Shown here piece after piece: positions 52,656 through 63,577 of a DNA stretch of 64,000 bases. The position numbers were made by a program, and so were the translations under genes. This DNA comes from Ichthyophis bannanicus (lineage: Eukaryota > Chordata > Amphibia > Gymnophiona > Ichthyophiidae), in the NCBI GenBank assembly GCA_033557465.1, contig CM066041.1, positions 156,773,532 to 156,837,531 of the forward strand, written 5' to 3'. Below the pieces are notes generated by a model. The model was not told the DNA's origin. It made no database searches and saw only the letters and a list, made by a program, of their open reading frames with translations. Each line of letters starts with the position of its first letter. Position 1 is the stretch's first letter.

Positions 52656-53398
52656 TTCACCCATGGGCATAGTTTAGGGAGGTGAGTAGGGGCATTGCCC
52701 CCTCCTCCCCAAATGACTTGCCCCAGTGGCCATGATCCTTTGTCTGCCTGCAGGTATTCGATTTCCCCCCACAGGCATAAAAGAAGGGGATGACGGCAAT
52801 TGTGGCAAAGACCCCTTCTATCTGCCTGTGGGAGATTGGATCCCGGCAGGGAGATGAAAAGAGGGAGGTCGCCGTTGCAGCCTGCAGCTGAAAAGATATA
52901 TTTAGCAGGGGGGAGGAAGTGAGGTAAAGGCATGGACAATTTAAAGGGGCAATGGCCTATTTAGAAAAGGAGGACAGGAGCGCTAGGGTGGTTAGTGAAG
53001 GGAGGAAAGCCTGAAGTATAACAGAGGAGCCAGCAGGAGAGTGATTGGAAAAGGAGGGAAGAGTGCAAAGTGTTGCCAAAGGGTGCATTCCCTTCCTCCA
53101 ACAGCCCACACAAGCACCCCATCCCCAACCCCATACCACACACACAAGCACCCCACCTTCTCATGACAGACACATGCATACACATACAGGCACCCTACCT
53201 CCATATGTCAGACACTTCACCACCGCACCACATACACACACACACGAGCACCTCACCTGCACACCACACACACACATGGGCACCTCACCTGCACACCACA
53301 CCTACACACACCCATCATCACCATACCACACACAGAGCCTCCCCAGCTCTGCAGCACACAAACACACAAGCAGCACACACACACAAGCACACACAGGC
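52656..53398. other. Unassigned and CA-rich simple sequence
   Basis: The first part is unassigned. About 53100-53398 is a degenerate CACACA/CACC tract, with units such as CACACACACACGAGCACCTC and CACCTCACCTGCACACCACA. The open frames in this stretch are repeat artefacts. Confidence 0.6.
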
Positions 53399-54566
53399 AG
53401 TGTACTATTGTGGATCAGGAACTGGTTAAAAGATAGAAAGCAGAGGGTAGGGCTAAATGGCCAGTTTTCTCAATGGAAAAAAGTAAATAGTGGAGTACCC
53501 CAGGGATCTGTGCTGGGTCCGCTGCTTTTTGACATATTCATAAATGACCTGGAAAGGGGAATAACGAGTGAGGTTATCAAATTTGCAGATGACACAAAAC
53601 TATTCAAAGTTGTTAAAACCCATGAGGATTGTGGAAAATTGCAAGAGGATCTTGATAAATTGGAAGACTAGGCATCCAAATGGCAAATGAAATTCAGTGT
53701 GGACAAGTGCAAAGTTATGCATCTAGGAAAGAAAAACCCAAACTATATGGTTACACAATGCAAGTTTACACATTAGGAACCACCACCCAGGAAAAAGATT
53801 TAGGTGTCATCGTGGATAACATGTTAAAACCCTCCACCCAGTGTGCAGCGGCGGCCAAGAGAGCAAATAGAATGCTAGGTATCATAAGGAAAGGAATGGA
53901 AAATAAAACAAAGGATATTATAATGTCTCTATATCATTACATGGTGAGACCACACCTTGAATATTGTGTGCATTTCTGGTCGCCGTATCTTAAAAAGGAT
54001 ATAGAGTTATTAGAAAAGGTTCAGAGAAGAGCTACCAGAATCATAAAGGGGATGGAAGGATACCCCTATGAAGAGAGGCTGAAAAGGTTAGGGCTCTTCA
54101 ACCTGGAAAAGAGACGGCTGAGGGGAGATATGATAGAGGTCTATAAATTAATGAACGGAGTGGAACGGGTAAACGTAGATCGATTGTTTACGTTATCAGA
54201 ATATAGAAAGACTAGGGGACATGCAATGAAGCTACAGGGTAAATTATTCAAGACTAATAAAAGAAAATATTTTTTCACTCAATGTGTAATCAAACTCTGG
54301 AATTTGTTACCGGAGGATGTAGTAAAGGCTGTTAGTGTAGCTGGGTTTAAAAAAGGTTTGGACAAGTTCCTGGAGGAAAGGTCCATAAACCATTATTAAG
54401 AAGGGACCCAGGATATCAATGCTTGACCCAGTACAAGCATTGCGGAATCTGTGTCTTTTGGGGAAACTGCTAGGTACGTATGACCTAGATTGGCCACTGT
54501 TGGAAACAGGATACTGGGCTTGATGGACCTTGGTCTGACCCAGTATGGCATATCTTATGTTCTAAT
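53399..54566 (+). mobile_element. 5'-truncated CR1
   Basis: It begins at GTACTATTGTGGATCAGGAA inside the RT region and continues through the C-terminus and 3'UTR to TTATGTTCTAATTG. It is highly similar to 62260-63435. It has one stop (TAG at 53669-53671) and a frame offset near 53750. Confidence 0.88.
53407..54399 (+). pseudogene. CR1 ORF2, RT end and C-terminus
   Basis: It includes [32 protein letters not shown] (catalytic FADD), [33 protein letters not shown] and [24 protein letters not shown] replaces TGG in the ..LED(W)ASKWQ block at 53669-53671, and a short frame disturbance lies near 53740. It is a dead 5'-truncated copy. Confidence 0.85.
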
Positions 54567-54669
54567 TGTTTACATCTTCAGAACATAGAAAGACTAGGGA
54601 ACATGCAATGAAGCTGCAGGGTAAACTATTTAAGACTAATAAGAGAAATATTTTTTCACTCAATGTGTA

Positions 54670-57505
54670 ACACAGGTACACTACCAAAAAACTGCCTCCA
54701 GTTTTGCAACTGATTCCTATAGATTTTGGGGTGCTGAATCCAGGAAAAATAGCCAAAATGTTCCATCACGTCACATTTTCTTGCAAAATTAGATTTCTTA
54801 CCCATATAAGGAATGTTCACATAATTTCTTTTTAGCCGACTGCAGTTTATTTTCTTGGCCCAAAATAGAGGTTGTAATGGTTAACTAACTAGAAACACTC
54901 CCTCATGATATTTTAGAGTGTTTTGTATTCATTTTATACATTAACAGGACAATTGGGAGGCGGGGGGCTAAATCCAGTACTCGCGCTGGCGCATGTTCTT
55001 TCCTGTTCGCCTCGCCTCATTCGCTCGCTCAAACACGGTGGTTGCGACATGAACGTTCCTGTCAAATTTCAGTTTCTTGCAAGTTCATTATTACCTTTTC
55101 TTTGCTCAGTCGTAATCCAGCTTTATTCCGAAGTGGTTCACTACAGTTGTAGTTTGCAGTGCTGTGTATTTGTGATGGCTCACAGAGCCAGAGGTTGCGT
55201 CAACTCTTCGGACAGTTTTTGTTTTATTTGTGGGGAATATACCATGAAAAAGCGGCAGAGGAACATTTCTGCATTTATTAAAAAAATATATTTCGCCTAT
55301 TTCGGTTTGAAGTTAGGCGATCAAGACAAACCGTGGGCTCCTCACAAAGTGTGCAAGACATGTGAGGAAGATCTACGCTTATGGATGAAAGGTAAAAAAC
55401 AAGCATTTCGTTTCGGAATACCTATGATGTGGCGTGAACAAAGAGACCACAGCAGTGACTGCTATTTTTGCTCTTGCATTGTGAAGGGATACAACTTAAA
55501 AAATAAGAACGTAATAAGTTACCCCAACCTTCCCTCAGCAATTAGGCCTATGCCTCATAGCAACGAAGTACCTGTGCCTGAACCACCAAAATCTTTGGAT
55601 CATATTTGTGTGGACGGTTCTGATCATGATGAGACTCATCAGATGGCTTTTCCCGATGAGTCCAGTACTTCCGAGTTTGAAACTGAACCAGATCCGAAAC
55701 CTGAACTTTTCTCTCAAGCTGAATTGAATGATTTAGTCCGGGATTTAGGACTCCCAAAAGATGCTGCCCAACTGCTAGGTTCTCGGCTTAAACAGAAAAA
55801 TCTATTGTCACCAGGAACAACTTTTTATTGGTACCGCAACCGCGAGACACAATTTTTGAAGTATTTCAGCAAAGAGGAAGATTTGGTATTTTGCAACGAT
55901 ATATACGGAGTGATGGAAAAGTTTAAACTCAAGTATGATCCTGCTGAATGGCGGCTGTTCATTGATTCGTCAAAAGACAGCATAAAAGGTGTTCTTCTTC
56001 ATAATGGCAACACATTCGCTTCAGTTCCTATTGCTCACTCTGTTATTCTCCAAGAAAGATACGAGAATTTGGCCCTGATTCTTCAGAAGATTCGTTATGA
56101 TGAGCATAAGTGGATGATTTGTGGAGACTTTAAAATTCTATCCATGCTATTAGGGCAGCAATCCGGTTTCACCAAATATCCCTGCTTCCTTTGCTTGTGG
56201 GATAGCCGGGCCCGCGACCTACACTGGGGGAAAAAGACTGGCCAATTCGGGAGTATTTGAGACCCGGTGAGAAAAATGTTCTTCATGAGAGCTTGGTACC
56301 TCGTGATAAAATTCTATTACCACCTCTCCACATTAAGTTGGGTCTCATTAAGCAATTCATCAAGTCCCTTCCAAAAGATGGTGAGTGCTTTCGGTACCTT
56401 TGCTCAAAGTTCCCCCGACTTTCTGAAGCAAAGCTAAAGGAAGGAGTGTTTGTTGGCCCTGATATAAGGAAACTCATTTCAGATGGAGCATTCGCTGAAA
56501 CAATGTCTGAGAAGGAAAAAGAAGCCTGGGATTCCTTCAAGGATGTTGTTCTCAAATTCTTGGGGAACAGGCGGGATGTGAACTATAAGGATATTGTTGC
56601 CAGGATGCTCAATGCCTTCAAAGAACAAGGCTGTAACATGAGCCTGAAAGTCCATTTCTTGCACTCCCATGTGAACTACTTTCCCGAAAACTTGGGGGCG
56701 TACAGTGAAGAACAATGTGAAAGGTTTCACCAGGACATCAAGGACGCAGAGAGAAGGTACCAAGGAAGATGGAACACCACTATGATGGCTGATTTCTGCT
56801 GGTTGCTGCTGCGGGAAACCCCAGATGAAAAATACGCCAAGCAGCGCACCAAGAGAAGCATTCGGGGGAAGAAGAAACGGGCCCACCAGGAGATTGATTG
56901 ACCCAAGAATGACTTTAAAATCTAAACTGTGTTGACAAATATCGTGTTTTTACTAAACTTTGAAATAACAATTTGCTAGTTATTACCACAGTGTCGGATC
57001 TCATTTATTAGAATTTTATTTTCACATCATCGGGTGTTTGTCTTCATGTATTGCAATGGTGCGGTTTGCGTTTTCTATTCTTACATACATACCTGTACAA
57101 CATTTTTTGCACATTTCTTTGCTTTGCTTTGTGTCTAACCTCGCTCTTATATGCTCAATGTTTGTGCACATGTATGTGGCTGTTTTAAGTGCAGACAATT
57201 TTGCTACCATCACAGTGTGTTTTGTTGACATTACTCTATTCTTATGTGCTGCCTTGTTACAATTTTCTTTATTCTTATTTGAATAACTACTAAACAATTA
57301 GTATAAAGAATTCATCCAAGAAACTTTTATCTCGATCGCACTCAATCTGAAACGTTCACCTCAAACTGCTAACCCAATGTAGCAAAAAATCTGTACGTGA
57401 TGGAGCAAATTGGTTACCAGATTTGGATTCAGCGCACCAAAAAACGTAAAAATCAATCGAAACATTAGAGGCAGTTTAAAAAAAATTTTTTTAGTGTACC
57501 TGTGT
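54670..57505 (+). mobile_element. DNA transposon of an unnamed family, TA target
   Basis: The termini are perfect 14-bp inverted repeats, ACACAGGTACACTA. They continue as an imperfect inverted repeat over about 120 bp with shared blocks ACTGCCTC, GGTG(C)GCTGAATCC and CTCCATCACGT (left 54670-54795, right 57380-57505). The target was CR1 sequence GTGTAATCAAAC. TA is present on both sides, so the duplication is TA. Total length is 2836 bp. It encodes one transposase-like gene with a single frameshift. Known TA-target superfamilies include Tc1/mariner, but the protein does not look like one. I recognise the protein as a common, usually unnamed family in invertebrate genomes. Confidence 0.82.
55175..56901 (+). 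pseudogene. Transposase-like protein, one frameshift
   Basis: The start chosen is ATG 55175, because similar proteins begin just before this RGCVN block. Residues 8-63 hold a zinc-binding pattern (C8, C16, C19, then W54, H57, C60, C63). C96 and C99 form another CxxC. Residues 165-185 are acidic. A candidate RNase H-fold core has D264 in WRLFIDSSKDSI, D318 in WMICGDFK, a YPCFLCLWD motif (C337, C340), and, after the shift, E155 of the second segment in SEEQCERFHQD, with the preceding HFLHSHVNYFPENLGA. A one-base slip in the GGGGGAAAAA run at 56226-56235 moves the frame, and the second segment continues to 56901. Apart from this the reading is open. DDE assignment is inference. Confidence 0.7.
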
Positions 57506-57876
57506 TAATCAAACTCTGAAATTTGTTACCGGAGGATGTAGGAAAAGCTGTTAGTGTAGCAGGGTAAATTATTCAAGACTAATAAAAGAAAATATTTTTT
57601 CACTCAACGTGTAATCAAACTCTGGAATTTGTTACCGGAGGATGTAGTAAAGGCTGTTAGTGTAGCTGGGTTAAAAAAAGGTTTGGACAAGTTCCTAGAG
57701 CAAAGGTCCATAAATCATTATTAAAAGGGACCCGGGATATCACTGCTTGACCCAATACAAGCATTGAGGAACCTGTGTCTTTTTTGTGACCTAGATTGGC
57801 CACTGTTGGAAACAGGATACTGGGCTTGATGGACCTTGCTCTTACCCCGTATGGCATATCTTATGTTCTTACCCCT

Positions 57877-58235
57877 CCCCCCCCCCCCACCATCACAAAG
57901 GCACTCACCGCCACATCCCACTTGTAGACAGGCACACCACCGTTGCACCACACACACATAAGGACACTTACAGCCCGATTCCGTCCCAGACATAGAAGTC
58001 CTCTTTACGTCCGGTCTGAACTGGATGTACATAGGGCATCACAATTATGATCCTGCGGAGCACATCTAGTCCCACGAGATGAGAATTGTGAACAGTCCTG
58101 TAAGTGCAGGCTGGGACTGCAATTCAGCCCAGCCTGCATGTACAGAACATGCCCATCTAACTCAGTCACTGCGGTTCCATTTAAAAGCCAAGATCCCTGC
58201 CATCAGCTCCTGCAGTTAATTCCTCGCAGCCCGAC
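57877..58235. other. No gene recognised
   Basis: It begins with a C-run and CACC-rich sequence; the rest is unassigned. Confidence 0.45.
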
Positions 58236-58458
58236 CACTGTTCCCTCTAAGCTGTGCGCGTTTGCATGTGCACACACCTCGCCAAGCGAGCGCACATACT
58301 TTACAACAGAGCGCACAAAAATTATGGTTCTGATTCTGATAGAAAACAACACAGACGTCTTAAAATTTAAAAGTTGTGATTGTAATTATTAGAAATTTTC
58401 CGCTTCATTTAGTAATCATCTATTTTCATTTAATTTGATTAAAATCAATGTGGTGTAC

Positions 58459-59011
58459 ATTTGCCTCCTGGGACATCTTACTGTGAGTTTTAGCTGTTTA
58501 TTTAATTATTTACTGTTTGTCTAACTGTTTGTTTAATTATTTATTGTTTGTCTTAGTGGTGTGCTAGTTCAGCCTTCTCAGCTGTACTTACCTTGCCTCT
58601 CTCAACTAACTGGGCTTTGTGTGGTAGCCATTTTGAATTAAATCTCTCTCCCCAGAACCTGCTGTTTGTTAAGCTTTTTTCCTGTCCTTGCCTGCCTGAG
58701 TGAATCCTCCCCCCCCCCCCCCCGCCCCTGAGGTATTGTGTAGCCTTCTTCCTGTTTTCTCCACGTGTGCATAGTCTGTTTTAGTTTGCTTTTCTCTGAT
58801 CAGAGAAGGGCTGTACTTTTACAGAGCTCTGCTAGTGAGTGGATATTTGCCTCCTGGGACATCTTACTGTGAGTTTTAGCTGTTTATTTAATTATTTACT
58901 GTTTGTCTAACTGTTTGTTTAATTATTTATTGTTTGTCTTAGTGGTGTGCTAGTTCAGCCTTCTCAGCTGTACTTACCTTGCCTCTCTCAACTAACTGGG
59001 CTTTGTGTGGT
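58459..59011 (+). repeat. CR1 5'UTR tandem unit, 386-bp period
   Basis: About 165 bp starting ATTTGCCTCCTGGGACATCT recurs at 58845 with the same sequence through ACTGGGCTTTGTGTGGTA. The first copy begins exactly at the element's 5' end. This resembles the monomer arrays that act as promoters in some LINEs. The inserted sequence between the copies includes CTCTGATCAGAGAAGGGCTG and a polyC run. Confidence 0.85.
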
Positions 59012-59341
59012 ACCCCCATCCCCCTGCTGAGGGTTCAGGACAGGGTACCTTGTAACTGCCCTCTTTAATAGGACTTATCTCCCTCCCTCCCTCCCCAACA
59101 CCCACCCACCCCTGGGGTAATTGTAGTTTTATAGGTACTTGCACATCTTAGAGGAAAGGGGCTGCTCTCAGGTGCAGCTCTTAATCCAAATCAGTCATAC
59201 ACAGAGGACCTGAGATTAATTGAGCTTCAGGTACACAGGGTGTATTAGGGGTATTAGATACACTTTTATTAGTATAAGCATCTACACCAATCCTTATTAT
59301 ATACCGAATTTAAAAGACCTAAACACAAGCTTTAAACTAAG

Positions 59342-60262
59342 ATGCAGACAGAGGTCCAGCAACGAGATGGGGGTTCTCCGGTCTTTTGCATTAAGTGTCA
59401 CATGTATGATTTTCTCCCAGTTGGTGAGAGGTCCTACATATGCACTAAGTGCAGGGAGCTCTTTGCTCTCAGGGAACGAGTCCGTTCTCTAGAGGCTAGA
59501 GTAGCAGACCTGGAAGACATAAGAAAGACAGAGAAGTACATGGACGAGACCTACAGGGATATAGTCCTGAAGTCCCACCTCCAGTCTGGCAGCATCCCTG
59601 TTGCCATGGAGGAGAGAGGTCACGTGACAGGAGAGCATCACCCTGGTGTGGCAGGAAGTGATCCTGTAACTAGGACCTGTCCTCCAGGTGATGTAAAACC
59701 CTCTCGCACCGAGGACGTTTCTCCAGGGCCATGTCCCCATGAGGGGAGGGTCAGGACAGCTGTTATAGTTGGTGATTCAATCATTAGGAATGTAGATAGC
59801 TGGGTGGCTGGTGGACGTGAGGATCGCCTGGTAACATGCCTGCCTGGTGCGAAGGTAGCAGATCTCACGCACCGCCTAGATAGGATCATAGATAGTGCTG
59901 GGGGGGAGTCTGCTGTCTTGGTACATGTTGGTACCAATGACATAGGAAAATGTGGTAGGGAAGTTCTGGAGGCTAAATTTAAGCTTTTAGGTAGGAAGTT
60001 GAAATCCAGAACTTCCAGGATAGCGTTCTCCGAAATGCTTCCTGTTCCACGTGCAGGACCCAAAAGACAGGCAGAGCTCCGGAGTCTCAATGCGTGTATG
60101 AGACAATGGTGCAAGGATGAGGGTTTTGGATTTGTTAGGAACTGGGGAACATTCTGGGGAAAGGGGGGGCTCTTCCGAAGGGATGGGCTTCACCTTAATC
60201 AGGATGGGACCAGACTGCTGGCATTAACCTTTAAAAAAGAGATAGAGAAGCTTTTAAACTAG
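59342..60262 (+). CDS. CR1 ORF1: zinc finger plus SGNH esterase
   Basis: An intact 306-residue frame. C16, C19, C34 and C37 form a zinc-binding module. Residues 40-60 are a short coiled coil (LFALRERVRSLEARVADLED). From 137 onward there is an SGNH/GDSL hydrolase: VIVGDSIIRN with G144-D145-S146 (nucleophile Ser146), HVGTND with N199, and DGLHLN with D281 and H284. The catalytic blocks are all present. In CR1 elements this protein acts with RNA and possibly lipid membranes. It is followed after 35 nt by ORF2. Confidence 0.9.
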   Translation: MQTEVQQRDGGSPVFCIKCHMYDFLPVGERSYICTKCRELFALRERVRSLEARVADLEDIRKTEKYMDETYRDIVLKSHLQSGSIPVAMEERGHVTGEHHPGVAGSDPVTRTCPPGDVKPSRTEDVSPGPCPHEGRVRTAVIVGDSIIRNVDSWVAGGREDRLVTCLPGAKVADLTHRLDRIIDSAGGESAVLVHVGTNDIGKCGREVLEAKFKLLGRKLKSRTSRIAFSEMLPVPRAGPKRQAELRSLNACMRQWCKDEGFGFVRNWGTFWGKGGLFRRDGLHLNQDGTRLLALTFKKEIEKLLN

Positions 60263-60297
60263 AAAATAGGGGAAAGCCGACAGTCACCCAGGAGCGC

Positions 60298-63267
60298 ATG
60301 GTTCGGACAAAGGTATCCTTGAAGGATACTACCAAAAGCAGTGAGGTTCCAAAAGGGAGTATAGTAGCCCAAATGCCCTTGAGTAAGGAGCAGACAGAGC
60401 ATAAAGATTCCCAATTACCCATGCCTACCAATAGCCAGATTAATATTAATAAAATACAGTCTCTAAAATGCTTGTATGCCAATGCTAGAAGTCTAAACAA
60501 TAAGATGGGAGAATTAGAATATATAGCACTAAATGAGAGGTTAGATATGATTGCACTCTCAGAGACATGGTGGAAGGAGGATAACCAGTGGGACACTGTG
60601 ATACCTGGATACAAACTATATCGTAATGATAGAGCTGAACAAATTGGTGGAGGGGTTGCGCTCTATGTTAGAGAGGGCATTGAGTCAGAAAGGATTAAAG
60701 TTTTGCAGGGAACAAAATTTGCTGTAGAATCTCTATGGATTGAAATTCCATTTATGAAGGGGAAGGTGATGGCAGTGGGAGTATACTATCGACCACCTGG
60801 CCAGAATGAACAAATGGATGATGAAATGCTCAAAGAAATCAAGGAAGCTAACAAAAGCCACAACAGAGTAGTAATAATGGGTGATTTCAATTACCCCGGT
60901 ATCGACTGGGACAGTGTCACAGCAGGACAAGCTAAAGAGATAAAGTTTCTAGATGAAATAAATGACTGCTTCTTGGAGCAGCTGATTCATGAACCGACCA
61001 GAGGGGAAGCCATACTGGACCTAGTCCTTAGTGGAACGCCAGATCTGGTGCAAGAAATAAGGGTGTTGGAACCACTTGGCAATAGTGATCATAGTATGAT
61101 CATGTTTGATTTAATCAGTGGAGGACAGATAGTAAAGGAATCCACAGTACTACCTTTTAACTTTCAAAAGGGAGACTATGATAGAATGAGGAATATAGTT
61201 CAGAAAAAACTAAAAGGAGCGGTTCCAAAGGTTAAAGACTTACAGCAAGCTTGGGTGTTATTTAAAAATACTATCCTCGAAGCCCAGACCAGCTGTATTC
61301 CACGCATTAAGAAAAGTGGAAGAAAGTCCAAAAAACTGCCAGCATGGTTTAAAGGTGAGGTCAGAGAGGCTGTTGCTGCCAAAAGAGCAACCTTCAGGAA
61401 ATGGAAAAAAGAGCCAAATGATGAAAACTGGAAACAGCACAAGCACTGGCAAGTTAAATGCAAAGCATTGATAAGGCAGGCAAAGCGGGAATTTGAGAAG
61501 AAACTTGCTACAGAAGCAAAAACACGAAATAAAGACTTTTTCAAGTACATTCGTAGCAAAAGGCCTGTGAGAGAGTCAATTGGACCATTAGATGATAGAG
61601 GGGTAAAAGGGGCAGTAAGAGGAGACAAGGCTATAGCAGAGAGACTGAATGAATTCTTTGCTTCGGTCTTTACTGAGGAAGATGTAGGGATGTTACCCAA
61701 GACTGAAGTGGTATTTAAAGGTGATACTGCAGAGGAATTGAGAGAAATATCGCTACACCGGGAAGATATATTACAACTATTTGATAAACTGAATAGTAGC
61801 AAATCACCTGGACCGGATGGTATACATCCCAGAGTGTTGAAAGAACTGAAATATGAGATTGCAGACCTGCTATTGGTAATCTGTGAACTTTCATTAAAAT
61901 CATCTGTAATACCTGAAGATTGGAGGGTCGCCAACGTAACACCAATTTTTAAAAAGGGTTTCAGGGGTGACCCGGGAAATTACAGACCGGTGAGCCTGAC
62001 GTCAGTACCAGGGAAAATGGTAGAAACCATCATAAAGAACAAAATTACACAGCATGTAGATAGTCATGGCCTAATGGGAGACAGCCAACATGGCTTTAGA
62101 CAAGGAAGATCTTGTCTTACTAATCTGATCTGTTTTTTTGAAGGTGTGCATAAACAGGTAGACAAAGGTGAGTCGGTTGATATAGTGTATCTGGACTTTC
62201 AGAAAGCTTTTGACAAGGTCCCCCATCAGTGACTTTTGGCAAAGCTAAAAAGTCATGGGATAGGAGGCAGTGTATTATTGTGGATCGGGAACTGGTTAAA
62301 AGATAGAAAGCAGAGGGTAGGGCTAAATGGCCAATATTCCCAATGGAAAAAGGTGAATAGTGGAGTACCCCAGGGATCTGTACTGGGTCCGCTACTTTTT
62401 GACATATTCATAAATGACCTGGAAAAGAGAATAACTAGTGAGGTTATCAAATTTGCAGATGACACAAAACTGTTTAAAGTTGTTAAAACCCAAGAGGATT
62501 GTGGAAAACTGCAGGAGGATCTGGATAAATTGGAAGACTGGGCATCCAAATGGCAGATGAAATTTAATGTGGACAAGTGCAAAGTTATGCACCTAGGAAA
62601 GAACAACCCACACTATAGTTACACGATGCAAGGCTCCACATTAGAAACCACCACCCAGGAAAAAGATTTAGGAGTCATCGTGGATAGCATGTTAAAACCC
62701 TCCGCCCAGTGTGCAGCGGCGGCCAAGAAAGCAAATAGAATGCTAGGTATCATAAGGAAAGGGATGGAGAATAAAACAAAGGATATTATAATGCCTCTGT
62801 ATCGCTCCATGGTACGACCGCACCTTGAATATTGTGTGCAATTCTGGTCACCGTATCTTAAAAAGGACATAGAGTTATTAGAAAAAGTACAGAGAAGAGC
62901 CACCAAATTGGTGAAGGGGATGGAAGGCTACTCCTATGAAGAGAGGCTAAAAAGGTTAGGGCTCTTTAACCTGGAAAAGAGACGGCCGAGGGGAGATATG
63001 ATAGAGGTGTATAAATTAATGAATGGAGTGGAACGGATAAACGTGGATCAATTGTTTACGCTATCAGAATATAGAAGGACTAGGGGACATGTAATGAAGC
63101 TACAGGGTAAACTATTTAAGACAAATAAGAGAAAATATTTCTTCACTCAACGTGTAATCAAACTCTGGAATCTGTTACCGGAGGATGTAGTAAGGGCTGT
63201 TAGTATAGCTGGGTTTAAAAAAGGTTTGGACAAGTTCCTGGAGGAAAGGTCCATAAACCACTATTAA
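60298..63267 (+). pseudogene. CR1 ORF2: endonuclease and reverse transcriptase, one stop
   Basis: The frame is open for 644 codons, then TGA at 62233-62235, then 343 more codons in the same frame. The endonuclease starts at about 60470 with CLYANARSLNNKMGELEYIA, then ALSETWWKEDN, GGGVALYVREG, MGDFNYPGIDWD and GNSDHSMIMFDL. The RT has [62 protein letters not shown] and [10 protein letters not shown] (catalytic FADD at 62452-62463). The C-terminal domain ends EERSINHY. The stop follows VPHQ, where related LINEs usually have Arg, so a CGA-to-TGA CpG transition is the simplest explanation. Everything else looks intact. A nearby ATG could also serve as the start. Confidence 0.85.
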
Positions 63268-63577
63268 AAAGGGACCCAGGATATCAATGCTTGACCTAGT
63301 ACAAGCACTGCAGAACCTGTGTCTTTTGGGGAAACTGCTAGGTACGTATGACCTAGATTGGCCACTGTTGGTAACAGGATACTGGGCTTGATGGACCTCG
63401 GTCTGACCCAGTATGGCATTTCTTATGTTCTTATGACGTGTAGTTAAATTTTAAAGTATATAACTCCGAGTGTTGGTTATGTGGTGCACAAAAATGTAAC
63501 CTTCCTTCAAAAGCTGCACAGCTGATATTTTATGCGCACACAGCCTACAGAAAATTAGGGGGAACATTGAGCCCGAC

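Larger units (their letters stand above)
54567..57870 (+). mobile_element. CR1 3' fragments split by a DNA transposon
   Basis: CR1 sequence from 54567 (TTGTTTACATCTTCAGAACA) reaches ACTCAATGTGTA at 54669, stops, and resumes at 57506 with TAATCAAACTCTG. A partial duplication follows (AGGGTAAATTATTCAAGACT at about 57562), then the CR1 3' end at about 57870. The interrupted CR1 lets the transposon ends be placed exactly. Confidence 0.85.
58458..63437 (+). mobile_element. Full-length, nearly intact CR1 LINE
   Basis: GTGTA lies at 58453-58457 and 63438-63442 and is the likely target duplication; both lie within a split hAT MITE. The element has a 0.9-kb 5'UTR with a repeated promoter-like unit, ORF1 (59342-60262), ORF2 (60298-63267, one stop), a short 3'UTR and the CR1-typical 8-bp terminal repeat TTCTTATGTTCTTATG. 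Other copies in the window (35805, 39824, 53399, 54567) are 5'-truncated, as usual for this family. Confidence 0.9.
58236..63569. mobile_element. hAT MITE split by a CR1
   Basis: AGCCCGAC is present at 58228-58235 and 63570-63577, an exact 8-bp hAT duplication. The ends are CACTGTTCCCTCTAAGC and, reverse complemented, CAATGTTCCCCCTAATT. The MITE proper is 58236-58457 plus 63438-63569 (about 350 bp). It contains mirrored pieces TGTGCGCGTTTGC, GCGCACAAAA and TATGCGCACACAGCC. The intervening 5 kb is a CR1 insertion. Confidence 0.85.

Noticed and set aside
53045..53429. His/Thr/Pro-rich ORFs
   Set aside because: They are translations of a CACA/CACC simple repeat.
54923..55174. Extended N-terminus of the transposase ORF
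   Set aside because: The 84 codons before ATG 55175 show no zinc or family motif and lie in the element's untranslated lead; the downstream ATG directly precedes the conserved block.
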